Source of the DNA: Piscicola geometra
Taxonomy: Eukaryota > Annelida > Clitellata > Hirudinida > Piscicolidae
Assembly (NCBI GenBank): GCA_943735955.1
Contig: OX030960.1
Coordinates: 2,079,402 to 2,143,401, forward strand
Direction of reading: 5' to 3'
DNA length: 64,000 bases
The notes beneath the pieces are model-generated. The model made no database searches, was not told the DNA's origin, and worked only from the letters and a program-made list of their open reading frames with translations. Positions 33,675 through 45,427 of this stretch are shown here, one piece after another. A program made the position numbers and the translations under genes. How positions within the stretch are numbered: the stretch's first letter is position 1; each line of letters starts with the position of its first letter.

Positions 33675-34535
33675 CACCCTCAATACTCTTTAAACGGTTA
33701 CCTGAATGACATGGTACTAATCTTCTGGGATGAACCCATCAGGAAGACAACAGGGAAGATTAAGTACATCAAGAGACCCAATAGGACTGATGAAGTTGGC
33801 AAGAAATGCTTCATCTCTGGATGGGGAAATAACGGACGTAAGTGGAGGGAATGGGGAGAGACGGAAGTATGGAGAAATGAAGGGGAGGAAATGAAAGAAT
33901 CTGAGTTGAATGAAAAAATGTGGCCTAACTAATTTTTAGGCCTAACCCGGTAAAATAGTGTTTTCTCTTTTTATTCGATACATCTTAGGCTCACGGCCCT
34001 CTTTAAATACTTTCATAAATGAAATACAAATATTTAATAATAATAATTATAATAATACAAATAGGTTTTTTACGAATGAAATCAAAATATTTACAAGCCA
34101 AAACCTTGAAAACCCAACTCAGCCCCTTTTTCACACTTCCTCTTGGAGGCGAAAATTCCAGTCATCTCGAACCAGGACTGCGTGAAAGTCTGGAGATCTA
34201 GAATTAAGGATAGCATGGTGTGTGTCCATGACGTCCCTGACTTCAAAGTTGGAACATGCAATGTAGGTGTGGTTTGTGGCGGTGTTGTTGTGGTTTGAGT
34301 GGTTTATGTGGTTGTGTTTGTGTGGTTGTGGATGAGTAACACCCGACTCGCATCAATCAAAAACCCCCAACAGGGCGACGAGGGTGCTCCATTAGCATGT
34401 GAATTTGCCCCCAACCAATGGGAGTTGGTCGGGATCAGCTCGTGGCATGGTACACCTTGTAACACCTCCGTTCCGACGGTCTTTTCGAGAATCACCTACT
34501 TTAATGAGTGGATCGACTCTGTTGCCCCTAAATAG
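33675..34535 (+). CDS. Serine protease homologue with Ser to Glu at the active site (5' exons missing)
   Basis: Exons 33675-33837, 34123-34262 and 34374-34535 join in phase with GT-AG introns and end in TAG. Exon 1 has HPQYSLNGYLNDMVLI with the catalytic Asp, and CFISGWGNNG. Exon 2 has FLLEAKIPVISNQDCVKVW and MVCVHDVPDFKVGTCN. Exon 3 opens GDEGAPLACEF, where trypsins have Gly-Asp-Ser-Gly-Gly-Pro. The Ser nucleophile is Glu and the next Gly is Ala, while Asp and Gly before it are kept. WELVGISSWHGTPC and VFSRITYFNEWIDSV complete the fold. It should bind but not cleave, as non-catalytic homologues do in immune cascades. No exon with the catalytic His was found, and upstream sequence is transposon. 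Confidence 0.85.
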
Positions 34536-35056
34536 GCCTTTCCAAAGCATAATTGGATGCTTAATTAAATCATTAGTTTGGTTAATTACTTATTTAATAG
34601 GGTTATTTAATTATTTGAAATTATTTGGAATCCAATGGTAATTTTTGACTTTTGGTTTTAAATAAAAGCAGTTATAAATAGAAATTTGATTTTATATATA
34701 TATATATATATATATCTTTTTTATATATTTTCATTATTTATTTTAAATTTTTTTAAATTGTGATCATCAAAGTCACTATAGGTGTAATAAAACTATATAG
34801 GTGAATGAAAATAGTTTAATTACGACTATAAAATAAATAAATAAACCAAATTTGAATTTAATAATAGCAAATAAACGGAATAAAAAAAGAATTGTTAGTA
34901 ACATTTTATAAAGTTTGATAATTTAATTAAAGTTTTTTCATTCGACGGCATATACATTCCTCCACTGTTCAGTTAATGTACTAAAGTACAATAAAATAAT
35001 TTACTGTATTGTATTGTTCTTTATTTTACAGTTCTTTAGTGTTCAGTTCTAGTAAT
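34536..35056. other. AT-rich intergenic, (TA)n at 34693-34716
   Basis: This is probably the 3' flank of the protease homologue, with an AATAAA-like word near 34662. There is no other recognisable feature. Confidence 0.4.
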
Positions 35057-35243
35057 CAGGGGCGGCGATCTGCTGCAAATCTTGGGGGTGTCCTACCTAG
35101 CATGAACGATCCTGGGGATCCTGGGATCCGGACCCCCCTTACCCCCACTAAAAAAAACATTTTTTAATTTCTGTTTCAAACGAATATTTAAGTGAGCAAT
35201 GAATAGTTTGTTTTAGACAACTATAACTACACATACTCACAAT
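35057..35243. repeat. Solo end of ZMYM1-like hAT family
   Basis: CAGGGGCGGCGATCTGC is followed by AAATCTTGGGGGTGTCC, matching the ends at 3553 and 16991. It is followed by the body motifs GTTTTAGACAACTATAACTA and CACATACTCACAAT, so it is an internally deleted copy. Confidence 0.6.
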
Positions 35244-35721
35244 TAGACCTGGGAGTCGACTTGAATAAGTCGACTCCGAATTTACTTGACTTATCGGAGT
35301 CGAATTTAGTTAGCGCAACCGTAGAATTTTATTGGTGAAGTCACTTTAAAATCAAGTCGACTTAAAAATGTATAACTTATGTGAATTCAAATATTTATAA
35401 AAAATTCTAATATAGTTTAAAATCTTTTATAAATAATTTATTTTAAGGTCGTAAATAAAACTAGAAAACACAAAATTTGCTGACAAAGGTTTTTTGATGG
35501 ATTTAGTATAATTTCAAAATGCTGAATCCAAAAATGATATTCTCTTTATTCAGTCAGGTCAACTTTTTTATCTATGGTCACGTGACCGTTTTTTTTATTC
35601 TCCATATATAAAGAATATTTAATGTTGTTTTTTAACAATTGTTTATATTTATTTAGTTATTAAAAGTTTATTTGAATTTTAAGCAAATATATTTTCTATA
35701 TTTAGCAAATAAAATGAAAAA

Positions 35722-36480
35722 AGCTAGAGGGCATTGCCAAAACAACCCAGACTTTTTTTAGGTTATATATGCGGTGAGTATACTCTACTTTCTAACAGAA
35801 ATCCATTGACTAATTTGATAAAAAAGGCTTACCACAGCTATTTTAAATTTAAGCTTGAAGAATTCGTACCATGCAAAATGAAAAATATCATAAATAATCC
35901 CCTTATTGATCGTGAAAAAATACTTTTCCCACCACTTCATATAAAACTCGGTTTGATAAAAAGGTTTCTAGAGCTCTGTACAAAGATGATAACTGTTTTG
36001 CATACTTGTGCTATGCTTTCCCAGGGTTGTCCAATGAAAAATTGAAAGCTGGTATTTTGATGGTCCACAACTGCGTAAACTCATCAAAAATTCCGAATTT
36101 GAAAATTCAATGAATGAAGTAGAATGTGAGGCATGAAAAACATTTGTTTTAGTAGTGAACAATTTCCTTGGAAATTATAAGGCCAGCAGTCATTCAGAAC
36201 TTATTTTGAATATGCTAAATGCTTTCCAGAAACTTGGATGCAACATGAGCATCAAAATGCATGCCCTATTTTCTCACCTTGAAAGGTTTCCTGTGAATCT
36301 GGGATCGATGAGTGGCGAACAGGGAGAGAGATTTCATCAAGATATGAAGGAAATGGAAACTAGGTATCAAGGACGCTGGGATACAGTTATGATGGCTGAT
36401 TATTGCTAGACACTGAAAAGAGATGTCTACAAAGAGCACTCTAGAAGTTGCAAAAAAAGAATTTATGCCTTGATTGTTTA
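35722..36480 (+). pseudogene. Uncharacterised transposon-associated protein (FHQD family), broken
   Basis: Three frames together read LGYICGEYTLLSNRNPLTN, then ILFPPLHIKLGLIKRFLE, then NNFLGNYKASSHSE, MLNAFQKLGCNMSIKMHALF and SGEQGERFHQDMKEMETRYQ followed by GRWDTVMMADYC. I recognise this order from a repeated, unnamed protein family common in arthropod and cnidarian genomes, with the signature Glu-x-Gly-Glu-Arg-Phe-His-Gln-Asp. I do not know its biochemical role. Shifts near 36045 and 36150 and a stop after DYC (a Trp is usual) mark it as a pseudogene. Confidence 0.65.
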
Positions 36481-37013
36481 ATAAAATACTTTTTTATATG
36501 TTATTTTTTACTTATACTTACCATTTAAAAAACTAATGAATTTGAAGTTTTAAATGTTGAGTTTATGTTGTAATAGAAATAATTTTAAATAGTAATATAA
36601 AAATATGAAAAACCCGCAACAAATGTTGGAAAAATTTCATTAAAAATTTCAATTTTTAAAAATTAAAATAGCTTAAAAACTTGACCTGATACAGAAAAAC
36701 TTAAATCATTTTTGAAATCAGCAGCTAAAATTCTGTATAAATCAGTTTTAAAAATTCAGGCAGCAGAAATTTTTTGTTGTTGCCTTGTGTTGACTAACTA
36801 CCAACACCGTTTTCAATGTTTAATATTAAATTCATAATGTTCAAATGTTTAATGTTTAAATTTGTAATGTTCAGATTTCATTTTACTGTTCGAATTCTTA
36901 ATATTGAAACTTTATTTCTTCAAATTAATAAAAACTGTTCTTTACACACTCAAAAAATTACCAATCAAAACAAAAATTACGAAAAATAATATATATCACA
37001 AATAAGTGATAAT
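36481..37013. other. AT-rich, nothing recognised
   Basis: Several short TGTTCAAATGTTTAATGTTT words repeat around 36815-36880. There is no gene signal. Confidence 0.4.
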
Positions 37014-37240
37014 ATGAGATACACCAACTCAGATAATGAAACCACCTGTTGACATAAAAAGTACCAACTCAAAAATGAGATACACCAACTCATTAAACAA
37101 CATATAGGTAATAAAACCACTTGTTGTCACAAAAAATTACCAACTCAAAAATGAGATACACCAACCCATAAGATAGCACATAGGTATTAAAACCACTTGT
37201 TGTCACAGAAAAAGTACCGACTCAAAAATGAGAAAAAAAC
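37014..37240. repeat. Tandem repeat of about 65-75 bp, three units
   Basis: Each unit has AATGAGATACACCAACTCAT or a variant, then AAACCACTTGTTGTCACA and a segment ending ACCAACTCAA. The units are imperfect and lie just upstream of a PLE leader-like region. Confidence 0.75.
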
Positions 37241-37319
37241 CACTCACAATACATAATAAATTAAACAAAATTACATTTACACACCTAAGAAAACAAAAAG
37301 ATAAAGACACAAAAAAACA

Positions 37320-40300
37320 CCCAGTCATTCAATCATAACTAAATAAAAAGCTTAAAAGCTGAAAACAAAAAACTTAAAAAAAACAACATACCCCCCTCAA
37401 TAGAGAAGTGGTATTTAGAAGAAGAGAAACTAGAGTAGATATCCCAATCAATTCCGAAAACATAGGCCGGAACGCTTTTTGTGACAGAGTTCACACTATT
37501 TAACCTAACCCTAAGAGAGTCTTTACTGAGACTACTCCAAGGTCCGACCCCCCCCTTTCTCCCGCTTCATACGCAGACACCGTGAGGCACACTCCCACAC
37601 GTCCTATCCTCAACACACAAACAGAAACGATCATCCACCTTCCCACACCTTCCCTCCCCATAAACACCAACACCACACCAGACTTCGCCCCATTCCAATA
37701 CAGACCACGAAACACACATCCTCAAACTCAGCCGCCGAGCCCACCTCTAACCCACTGATCACTATTGAAAATACGTGAACTGGCGAACTAACACACCCCC
37801 ACCCCTAACCCTAACATCACCATCCAGACAATACACAGCACCAAAAGGCAGACACACGGTTAACGAAGATACGATCTGTCGTCTCTACGCCACAAACCAA
37901 GATGGCATTCCGGGTCTCTCAGCCACAAAACACATCACAACGCAATCAACTCCCTTATGCATGCTAATTTTAAAATTGCGTCCCAATTAAGAAAAACAAC
38001 TGAAACTTGGAACAATCTACTGACCTCACTAACAACAACCCTAACCCTAGACCAAACCTCGACACAAGCCCTCAAACTACCGACACGAGCAGTGATGAAT
38101 CTAACAAGAATGAGTTGAAAGAAAAAATAACAAACATTATGAAATGCCTACACCAACCTAATAATTTTAAAAACAAAAATGAGCTTCGAAAGAGGCATGG
38201 AACGAATCAGCACGTCAACAAGGATCGCGGAAATGAAACGAAATATTGAATTTGAAAAAATGATCAATGAAGAATTCTAAAACTTCCGAATCAACCTAAG
38301 ACTGAGGATTATCGATCTACAGGAGATTCAGATAAAAAAATGATAATGCGACTAAAGAACCATCCTATCCCAATTATAAAAAAAGAGGAGCATACCATTA
38401 GGAAACAAAACAAAAAATGGAAGTCTAAATTAGAGGAAGAACTAACAAACCTCATCAAAGAAACACTGGGAGAACCCGAAACGGTAACGATCCCAACAAC
38501 TATGACAAACACAATAGTCGCAACCACAACAACGACAACACCCATAATAACAATACCTATAACAATGACAACGAACAAACACCAACAATAATAAATACAA
38601 CAGAAATAACGAACAATAAAACCAATGAAAAAAAAACAATATCACTAACACCGAGACCAACACACACCAACAACACCAACTAACACGGGTCTTAATAACG
38701 ATAAACTAAACACTCTCCTAACCATGGTGATGAACATCCGGGAGAATAATAATAATTCAGAAAAACAAAAAATTAACAAAATTACCACACCGACAAACGA
38801 TACAAACAATTCAAACGAGAATCCACTAAACACAAACGAGACAAACAAACCTGAATCCACTGACCCAACAATAGTTCCCATACTAAGAAATAAAACATTA
38901 CGAAAGAAAAACATAAAACTACAAAAGAAACTAGTGGAAAAGAAAGTGAACTTTAACATTTAACATTGCGCTCTTGAATTTGAAGAGCATTTCATCAGCA
39001 ACAGAATCAATAGGTCAGGCGAGCACGTCAAAGGAATGACAACACACACATACCGATTCAATGACTCTTGAAAAACACTTACTTCGTTATAGACTAAAAT
39101 TGCAGACTATATTCTTTCATTTTTAACGTTCAACTTTAATGTTCAATTTAGTTCTCCCAATAAAACTATTCGTTGTACATACAAAACATGTCATGTATCT
39201 TATTCTGATAGGTCGTTTTTTATGTACAACGAACATTATTATAGGGAGAACTAAATTGAACAATTATATAAATTTATTGAACTATTGTTTAAAACCATGT
39301 CATTTTTATTAGTAGTGACTTCAAGAATGATGTGACCAAGGCCCTGTGGGAGTGACTCAATGAAGACAATGGTGCAACTGCAGGCCCTTGGTTTGGTTGG
39401 GAAACTCCTCACTGGGCCTTGGATCACCCTTGCTTACTGAAACTATCACAACGTCTCCAATCTCGAGATGGTAAGGATTGGAATACTTTTTCTTATATTC
39501 TTTTATCATTGAATCAATCGGTTAATTCATAATACAGGCACCAGCATTCCATTACGCTATAAAGAAGATTGCAGATATTCAGAAGAATCTAGAAAGTATT
39601 ATGGCATTGAAAGAGGACGTGTTTGGAGTTCCTTTGAAAGAAAATTCAGTCCAAAAATCTTTTATATTTTATAAAAAGAATGGAGAATAAAACGAACAAA
39701 ACTGACGATAACTCCGAAACACAGAATGAGACAAATCACCTGACAAACATATTCCTGGAAGTCAACTAAATTGACAATAACCTGACCAAATAGTAGGAAA
39801 CAGACTACCATGAAACAACAGAAGAACAAATCGAAGTAATCAAGAAAACCAACCTTAAACGCCTAGATATCCTCACCACAAAAATTAATAACTTCTAAAG
39901 AATAAACAACCTCGACCTAAACTTAGGGCAAATTACGCGGTAGAGAAAACTAGCCTCTTATAGAAGGCTTCAATATTACCTACGTGGAATTAATAAACCT
40001 CAAAGTCTTCACAGACTCGCCCCCACACAAAACAAAGAAACAAACAAGACCACCAACCATCACCCTCGATACCCCACCAACCACTAACTCCAACCATAAC
40101 CCTAACCTTAGCCCTAAAAAACGCCCATCCCGCCCACTACAACAAACAAATCCCCTTCTTTGATCGCTTCAATCACAACGCACACAACCCCTCCCCACAA
40201 CTCTCCCCAAGAAGAACCCTTCTCCCACTCCAAGAACAAACCGGGTGCGGAACAAAGAAACAGTTTTTCGGTTTCGGTGGAATCTAAATTTACAATTTCG
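37320..40300 (+). pseudogene. PLE family 1, decayed copy (leader, ORF1 and ORF2 remnants)
   Basis: The leader has GAGAAGTGGTATTTAGAAGA and CATAGGCCGGAACGCTTT followed by CCTAACCCTAA, and a second copy of this leader is at 56330-56460. ORF1/ORF2 remnants match the intact copy at 47542-49361: RINLRLRIIDLQE near 38290 corresponds to RINLRLKIVEKQE, and IEVIKKTNLKRLDILTTKIN near 39830 corresponds to the ORF2 coiled coil. A CCTAACC tract near 40095-40115 sits where the intact copy has its Asn-Pro repeat. The RT is absent. A fragment of the unnamed transposase family (39330-39690) interrupts it. Confidence 0.6.
39330..39690 (+). pseudogene. Fragment of the unnamed transposase-like family (exons d and e)
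   Basis: The segment reads NDVTKALWE, then a stop, then TMVQLQALGLVGKLLTGPWI in mixed frames, a GT donor after LEM near 39470, and after a short intron ending in ACAG the piece APAFHYAIKKIADIQKNLES. It matches exons d and e of the copy at 45428-45789, including the intron position. Confidence 0.7.
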
Positions 40301-40309
40301 GACAATTTA

Positions 40310-43120
40310 ATGATTCTACTGATTTGAATAACTTAATTGCATACGATAAATTGACGTAAGCGTTATTTTTATAAACATATGTATGCGTATTCTATCGTAA
40401 GTAGAACAATCTGACTTTTATTCTTAATAATCTTTGTTGTATGCTACTTCTTTTAGCATAATCGCCCATTCTTTCTACTACCGATTATGAAAAATAAAAT
40501 GGAGAATGGACGATTCAGTGCAGAGAAAACTAAAACAATGGATCCTTGAAGAAAGTCGCGATGAAAGCCGTGAGGATAAAGGCATGAGTGACGATGAAGA
40601 AACTATCAGCGAGATCGACACTGAAATGAGCGATGGCCAAGAAGAATATAATTAGTGATAATGATGATCATATCAAATAGTGTATTCATATCAAGGGGAT
40701 ACAGATTACCATGCCTATGAAGCTTTCCAGTTGCTCATTCAGGACATTTTGAAAACATTTTGGAGTGGAAAAAAAGAAAACCGAAATTGTGAAAAGTAAA
40801 GTTGAAAAAAATGTCTGTTAATGAGTGTTCTTATTATTTCTGGTATTTATAAACGAATCAATCACCGAAATGTTGTATAACTGTTAGTCAAGAAACCGGC
40901 TTGTTGTTATTTCTTCAAGAATTCAGTACCATTAAATTTGTAAATTTCATTGAAACAATTTATCGAATTTTCATTTATTTTACTATCATATATACAGTTT
41001 TAATTAGTTCATATGAACACAGATAAGTGCAAAACTTTATTCCGTTTAAACCAACTATCTCCAAATAATGGTGACTTTAAGTGTATAGGTAGTTTAAAAA
41101 GTTCAAGCCGTTGTGCAACATTGCATGCGATACAAAGAAATAAACTCACTGATTCCTACAATCTCATCACATGCAAGCCCCTTAGAAAGATCTTAATCGA
41201 AAGAAATAATTTTAATGTTATAGGTTAAGTTAAAAATAAAATGGACGATTCAGTGCAGAGGAAACTAAAACAATGGATTAACATGCCTATGAAGCTTTCC
41301 AGTTGCTCAAACAAGGAAACCGAAATGCGTCATTATGAAAAGTGGAAAAAATCGGTGTTCTTATTATTTCTGGTATTCATAAACGAATCAATCACTCAAA
41401 TTTTGTATAAATGTTGGTCAAGAACCCGGGTTGTTGTTATGTCTTCAAGAATTCAGTACAATTAAATTTGTAAATTTCATTGAAACAAATAATCAAATTT
41501 TCATTTTATTACCTCTCAAATATACATCTTTAATCAGTTTATATGGACACAGATAAGTGCAAAACTATTTTTGAACCCATTTTATTCCGGTAAAACCAAC
41601 TATCTCCAAATAATGGTGAAATTAAGAGTACATTCTAGTGTAGGTAGTTTAGAAAAATAAACACGTTGTTCAACAATGCATGCCATCCAAAGAAATAAAC
41701 TCACTGATTCCTGAAATCACATCACATGCAAGCCCCTTACAAAGATCTTAATCGAGAGAAATAAATTTAATTATATTATAATGTTATAGGTTAGGTTATC
41801 AAATAGGCTTATACGTATGTAACAGTATAATGCAGTTTACATGAGTAGTGAAAAGATAAGTTGGCGAAAGTCACTGCTATCCAAGATAAGGTGAGATAGA
41901 ATGCACATTGAACAAGTAAAATTCGTTTGTCGAGTCGACGAGGACCACTGGGTTTGGCTCTTCTTTTCTTGGGTTATCCTGTTTGTCTCGCATGTTTTGA
42001 GAGTAGTAATGACGACTTGGAGTCGCAACTTCAAATGGATATTGCATAAGTCTGATGATGTAACAGCAGCACAAGGAAAAACTTGTACATTTATGTCTAA
42101 ATGTGGAAACATAGCATGGAGAAGTAATCTTGTGTATCCAATTGCAGTGAAGCATGTGAACAGAATATCATGCATGTAAAGTTTGCTAAATTTGTTTTGT
42201 GAAATGTTGACAGTCCAAGACAAAGTTTTGCGTCTTGTAAAATTTAAAAAAAACTTATTTACCTTAATTAATCAGGTCTAAGGGTTAAAATATTGGAAAG
42301 TGTTTTCAATGCATAATTGTGAAATAAAAAATATTTTCAAACCATTTAACAATATACTTCGGTTAAAAAGTTGCAATAGTAAAAGTCTTAAAACCTCAAA
42401 GATAGATTTAATTATGTTTTAAAGGAAAGTGGTTTCAATTCATTAAAGGAAGTCAGCAAGAATGAGTTAATACAACTTAGCAAAAGACAAAGAATACAAA
42501 TAACACGTTTGAATGATTCAATTGTAATGAGTTCTCTTGATTGCGATGAGACATTTTTAACCATAAAAAAATTAACCAAGTTTACTGGACAATGTAATAG
42601 GGGAACTGCCAACACGATTTCACGATAAAGCAGTAACAGCACTTATTCTTTCATTAAATTACTTTTGAATATAACGAATTGAACCATTAATTCACATGTC
42701 AGAGAAAGAAGTAAAAAAATGTATCAGAATCCCTAAATATTGTGAAAAAAGACTAGACGAAAGAAAATAAATTCAAACCTTAACAAACAATTTAATGAAA
42801 TCAAAGATGCATTTCAATCCAAATATATTATTTAGCTCATTGAAATTACTATAGAAAAATCAACTTCTACATGTGGAAATTCATTTTCGACAGTAAATAG
42901 AATTATCGTTCTGCATAGACAATGAATGTCACATAACAAGAAAACTCAACCAGCATCACCATCAAAGATGCATTTAAAACACTCGAGAGCATATTTACTT
43001 TCACACTTCACATCAATCATCCAATCATCATACTGTCGTCTCAAAACAATCAAACACGTACATCAAATACTTAAAATCAAAGATACATTTGAAACACTCG
43101 ACATCGAATTCGTTCCCACT
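40310..43120. repeat. Large duplicated segment, copy 1 (other copy 52570-54540)
   Basis: The segment from GATTTGAATAACTTAA to about 43100 is collinear with 52600-54540, with indels. It includes an open piece starting MDDSVQRKLKQWILEESRDE and an acidic stretch SDDEETISEIDTEMSDG (40507-40655), possibly a piggyBac N-terminus. A second partial repeat of the same start is at 41241-41465. A hAT-like C-terminal scrap (STSTCGNSFSTVNRIIVLHR) lies near 42860-42920. Confidence 0.7.
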
Positions 43121-43250
43121 TCAATCAATCAATCATTCACTAATGATTTGTATAGCGCCCTTTTCTAAGTGAACAAAAGCACTCTTTAAATAAATTTGTT
43201 AAATAAAACGGTTTTTAGACCACTACCAATATATATATATATATCAATGT
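43121..43250. repeat. Tail-type repeat (same family as 29095-29225)
   Basis: CAATCAATCAATCATTCACT, then GTATAGCGCCCTTTTC, then AAATTTGTTAAATAAAACGG and TTTTTAGACCACTACCAATA, ending in a short TA run. Confidence 0.6.
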
Positions 43251-43409
43251 AAATATAAAAAACAAACAATAAACCTCAATAATCTAATCTCACCCACACC
43301 CCCATGACAATCACCGCCAAAAAATCACCATCACTACCAAAAAAAAACAAAAAAATGGCAGCCACTAACCAAAGAAAATCCAAAAGTAAAAAGTCAAAGT
43401 CAACTTCAC

Positions 43410-44340
43410 ATCAATCATCCAATTATCACACAATCATCAGGGCCTGGAACGAGGGTAGAAACTGTAGCGTGCGCAAATTCAGGTATGTCTACCTATGCAC
43501 GTGAAGACGGGAATCGGCAAACGAAGAGGAACCACTGGATGGTCAACGGTCAAAAAGGCGATTTTCAGCAAAGCGTTGTGGAACGCTAAGGGCATGACGA
43601 GACACGAAGAACATCATGGTCATCCATTGCACCCGTATCCATCTCCAGCCGTCTCGCCTAGGCACATGGAATGTTCGGATACTCCTGGACAAAGATGATG
43701 TAGACCAACCACACACCCACGTTCTCTGGATCATACCACCTTCTCAGGGTAGATCTTTGAGAAGTGGGCTGAACAACGTCCTAAATCGCCCTTTTACAAT
43801 CATCGTCAAAGCCATCAATCGTCTTTCCAAAGAGCCCACTAACGAAGCACTGTATGATCCTCGAAACTTGCACGAGACCCAGATAGCAATTCATCTTCAT
43901 TCCAGCTTGTTCAGACGCTTGAGGCAAAAATCAAGGTTACGTCAGAAATCACCAGAGATCTGCTGTTTGCTGATGACTGTGCCCTCAACGCTGTCTCAGA
44001 AGCCAGCATACAACGCAGCGTTAACCTGTTCTCCAGCGCCTGCCAACTTTGATCAGCGCAAAGACTGAAGACCTTTATCAGCCAGCACCTGGAAAGCCTT
44101 ACGTTAAGCTCAACATTAAGGTCAATGGCAAAAGGCTCAACACAGTGGACCGGTTTACCTACCTAAACAATACACTATCCCAGAGTGTCACTATTGAAAG
44201 TAAACGTCATGATTGCTAGAACAAGTTCTCCCAGAAAGGCATCAACACCAAGACCAAGCTAATAGTATACAGAACCTTGGTGCTCCCCACACTGCTAAAT
44301 GCATGTGAAACATGGATTATGTATTAACACTATCCTAGGA
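43410..44340 (+). pseudogene. RTE-like LINE fragment, internally deleted, copy 1
   Basis: Mixed frames give RLGTWNVRILLDKDDVDQ, VKAINRLSKEPTNEALYDP, the catalytic region Leu-Leu-Phe-Ala-Asp-Asp-Cys-Ala-Leu-Asn (frame-shifted, about 43965-43990) and TKLIVYRTLVLPTLLNACET. The endonuclease and most of the RT are missing, so the copy is internally deleted. It shares its structure with 54545-56215 and ends where the next AT-rich segment begins. Confidence 0.75.
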
Positions 44341-44536
44341 TTGCACCGTGTAAAAATTGCTTTTTAAAAAATGATTACAGTAGACATGAACTGTTTGTCT
44401 AAAAAAGTATTACCTTATAACAAAATTTATGTTACTTTGCCACTTTTGCATAGGAAGTGACTCTACACTAAATTTTAAAGGATGTCAGATTTTTTATAAA
44501 ATAAATAAACATATTTAAAATATTGAAAATCCATTC

Positions 44537-45255
44537 TTAGATGTTTTTCACAATTGTGGAGTTTCTCAATGAAAAAAGTTCAGCTATTGTCCCGTCTAAA
44601 TGGTTAACTGAGGACGATGCTTTTTGCTTTTGGGCACCTTTCACTTCAAACAAAATACTCAATTGTGTAATTTGGGAGAACAACCGGAAAATTGCTGGAA
44701 CAAATGTACTATCAGGATCCTTGGTACAGCAGATATTTACCAATTCTGTTCATAATGTGTTAGGTACTTATGAACGTGCAATATTCTGCCGAAGTACTTT
44801 TTGAGCTTACCATCCTCTAATATCCAGTTATGGGTTATAAGCTCACTAACCAAGGGCTCTTCATTTAGTATTCTTTGGAATAACACTTTTTCATTGCTGT
44901 TCATTCTAACGAATAACGGATCATCAGCTGATCCGTTATTGTTTATTAACATCGTAACCATCTTTTCTTTCTTCTTTCTATCATTATTTTATATCTTTTG
45001 AATTTCGACTTTTCTTCTCTCCAGGATGTTACCGTCGACTTCTGCTTCTTTTATCTTTCTGATCTTTCTCATCTTGGCAGCCGTCTTCATCGCATATTTG
45101 ATGAGTGGTTCTTGTTCTTTTTCACTTTTTCCCTCCAACCACTCCATGGTACCATTCAATTTAGCCTTTACCTTATTTTCTATAAAACCCATGGTGACAT
45201 ATGTAAAAGTCCACCACGCCCAAAGCTCTTTCTGCATGGATAGTTTGGATTCCAT
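44537..45255 (-). pseudogene. Probable C-terminal exons f and g of the unnamed transposase-like gene
   Basis: The frame at 45255-44989 reads KLSMQKELWAWWTFTYVTMG, then LEGKSEKEQEPLIKYAMKTA and AKMRKIRKIKEAEVDGN. The frame at 44961-44740 reads EEPLVSELITHNWILEDGK, then KKYFGRILHVHKYLTHYE. The second resembles the C-terminal module of the same repeated family (I-x-H-x-W ... Gly-x-Ile). I could not fix splice sites between exon e, which has its own stop, and these frames. Confidence 0.4.
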
Positions 45256-45427
45256 TTAGATAGCATTAGGCATAGAACACTAACATGTTTTAATATCAAT
45301 ACATTTGTAATACAATTAGTTGTAAATCCCGGAGTTTATACCTGCATGGATGTTATGGACTGGAGCAGAGCCGCTCCATCACCTGTCCTGCTCCTTCCAT
45401 GTGAGGCAATACATTTAAATTGTGATT

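Noticed and set aside
37014..37240. A CRISPR-like array.
   Set aside because: The units are imperfect tandem repeats of about 65-75 bp without conserved short repeats and unique spacers, and the DNA is clearly eukaryotic.
40507..40655. A functional piggyBac gene starting at the acidic MDDSVQRKLKQW frame.
   Set aside because: Only an N-terminal-like acidic piece of about 50 codons is open, no catalytic region follows in either copy, and the only clear piggyBac core (57165-57735) lies elsewhere and is broken.
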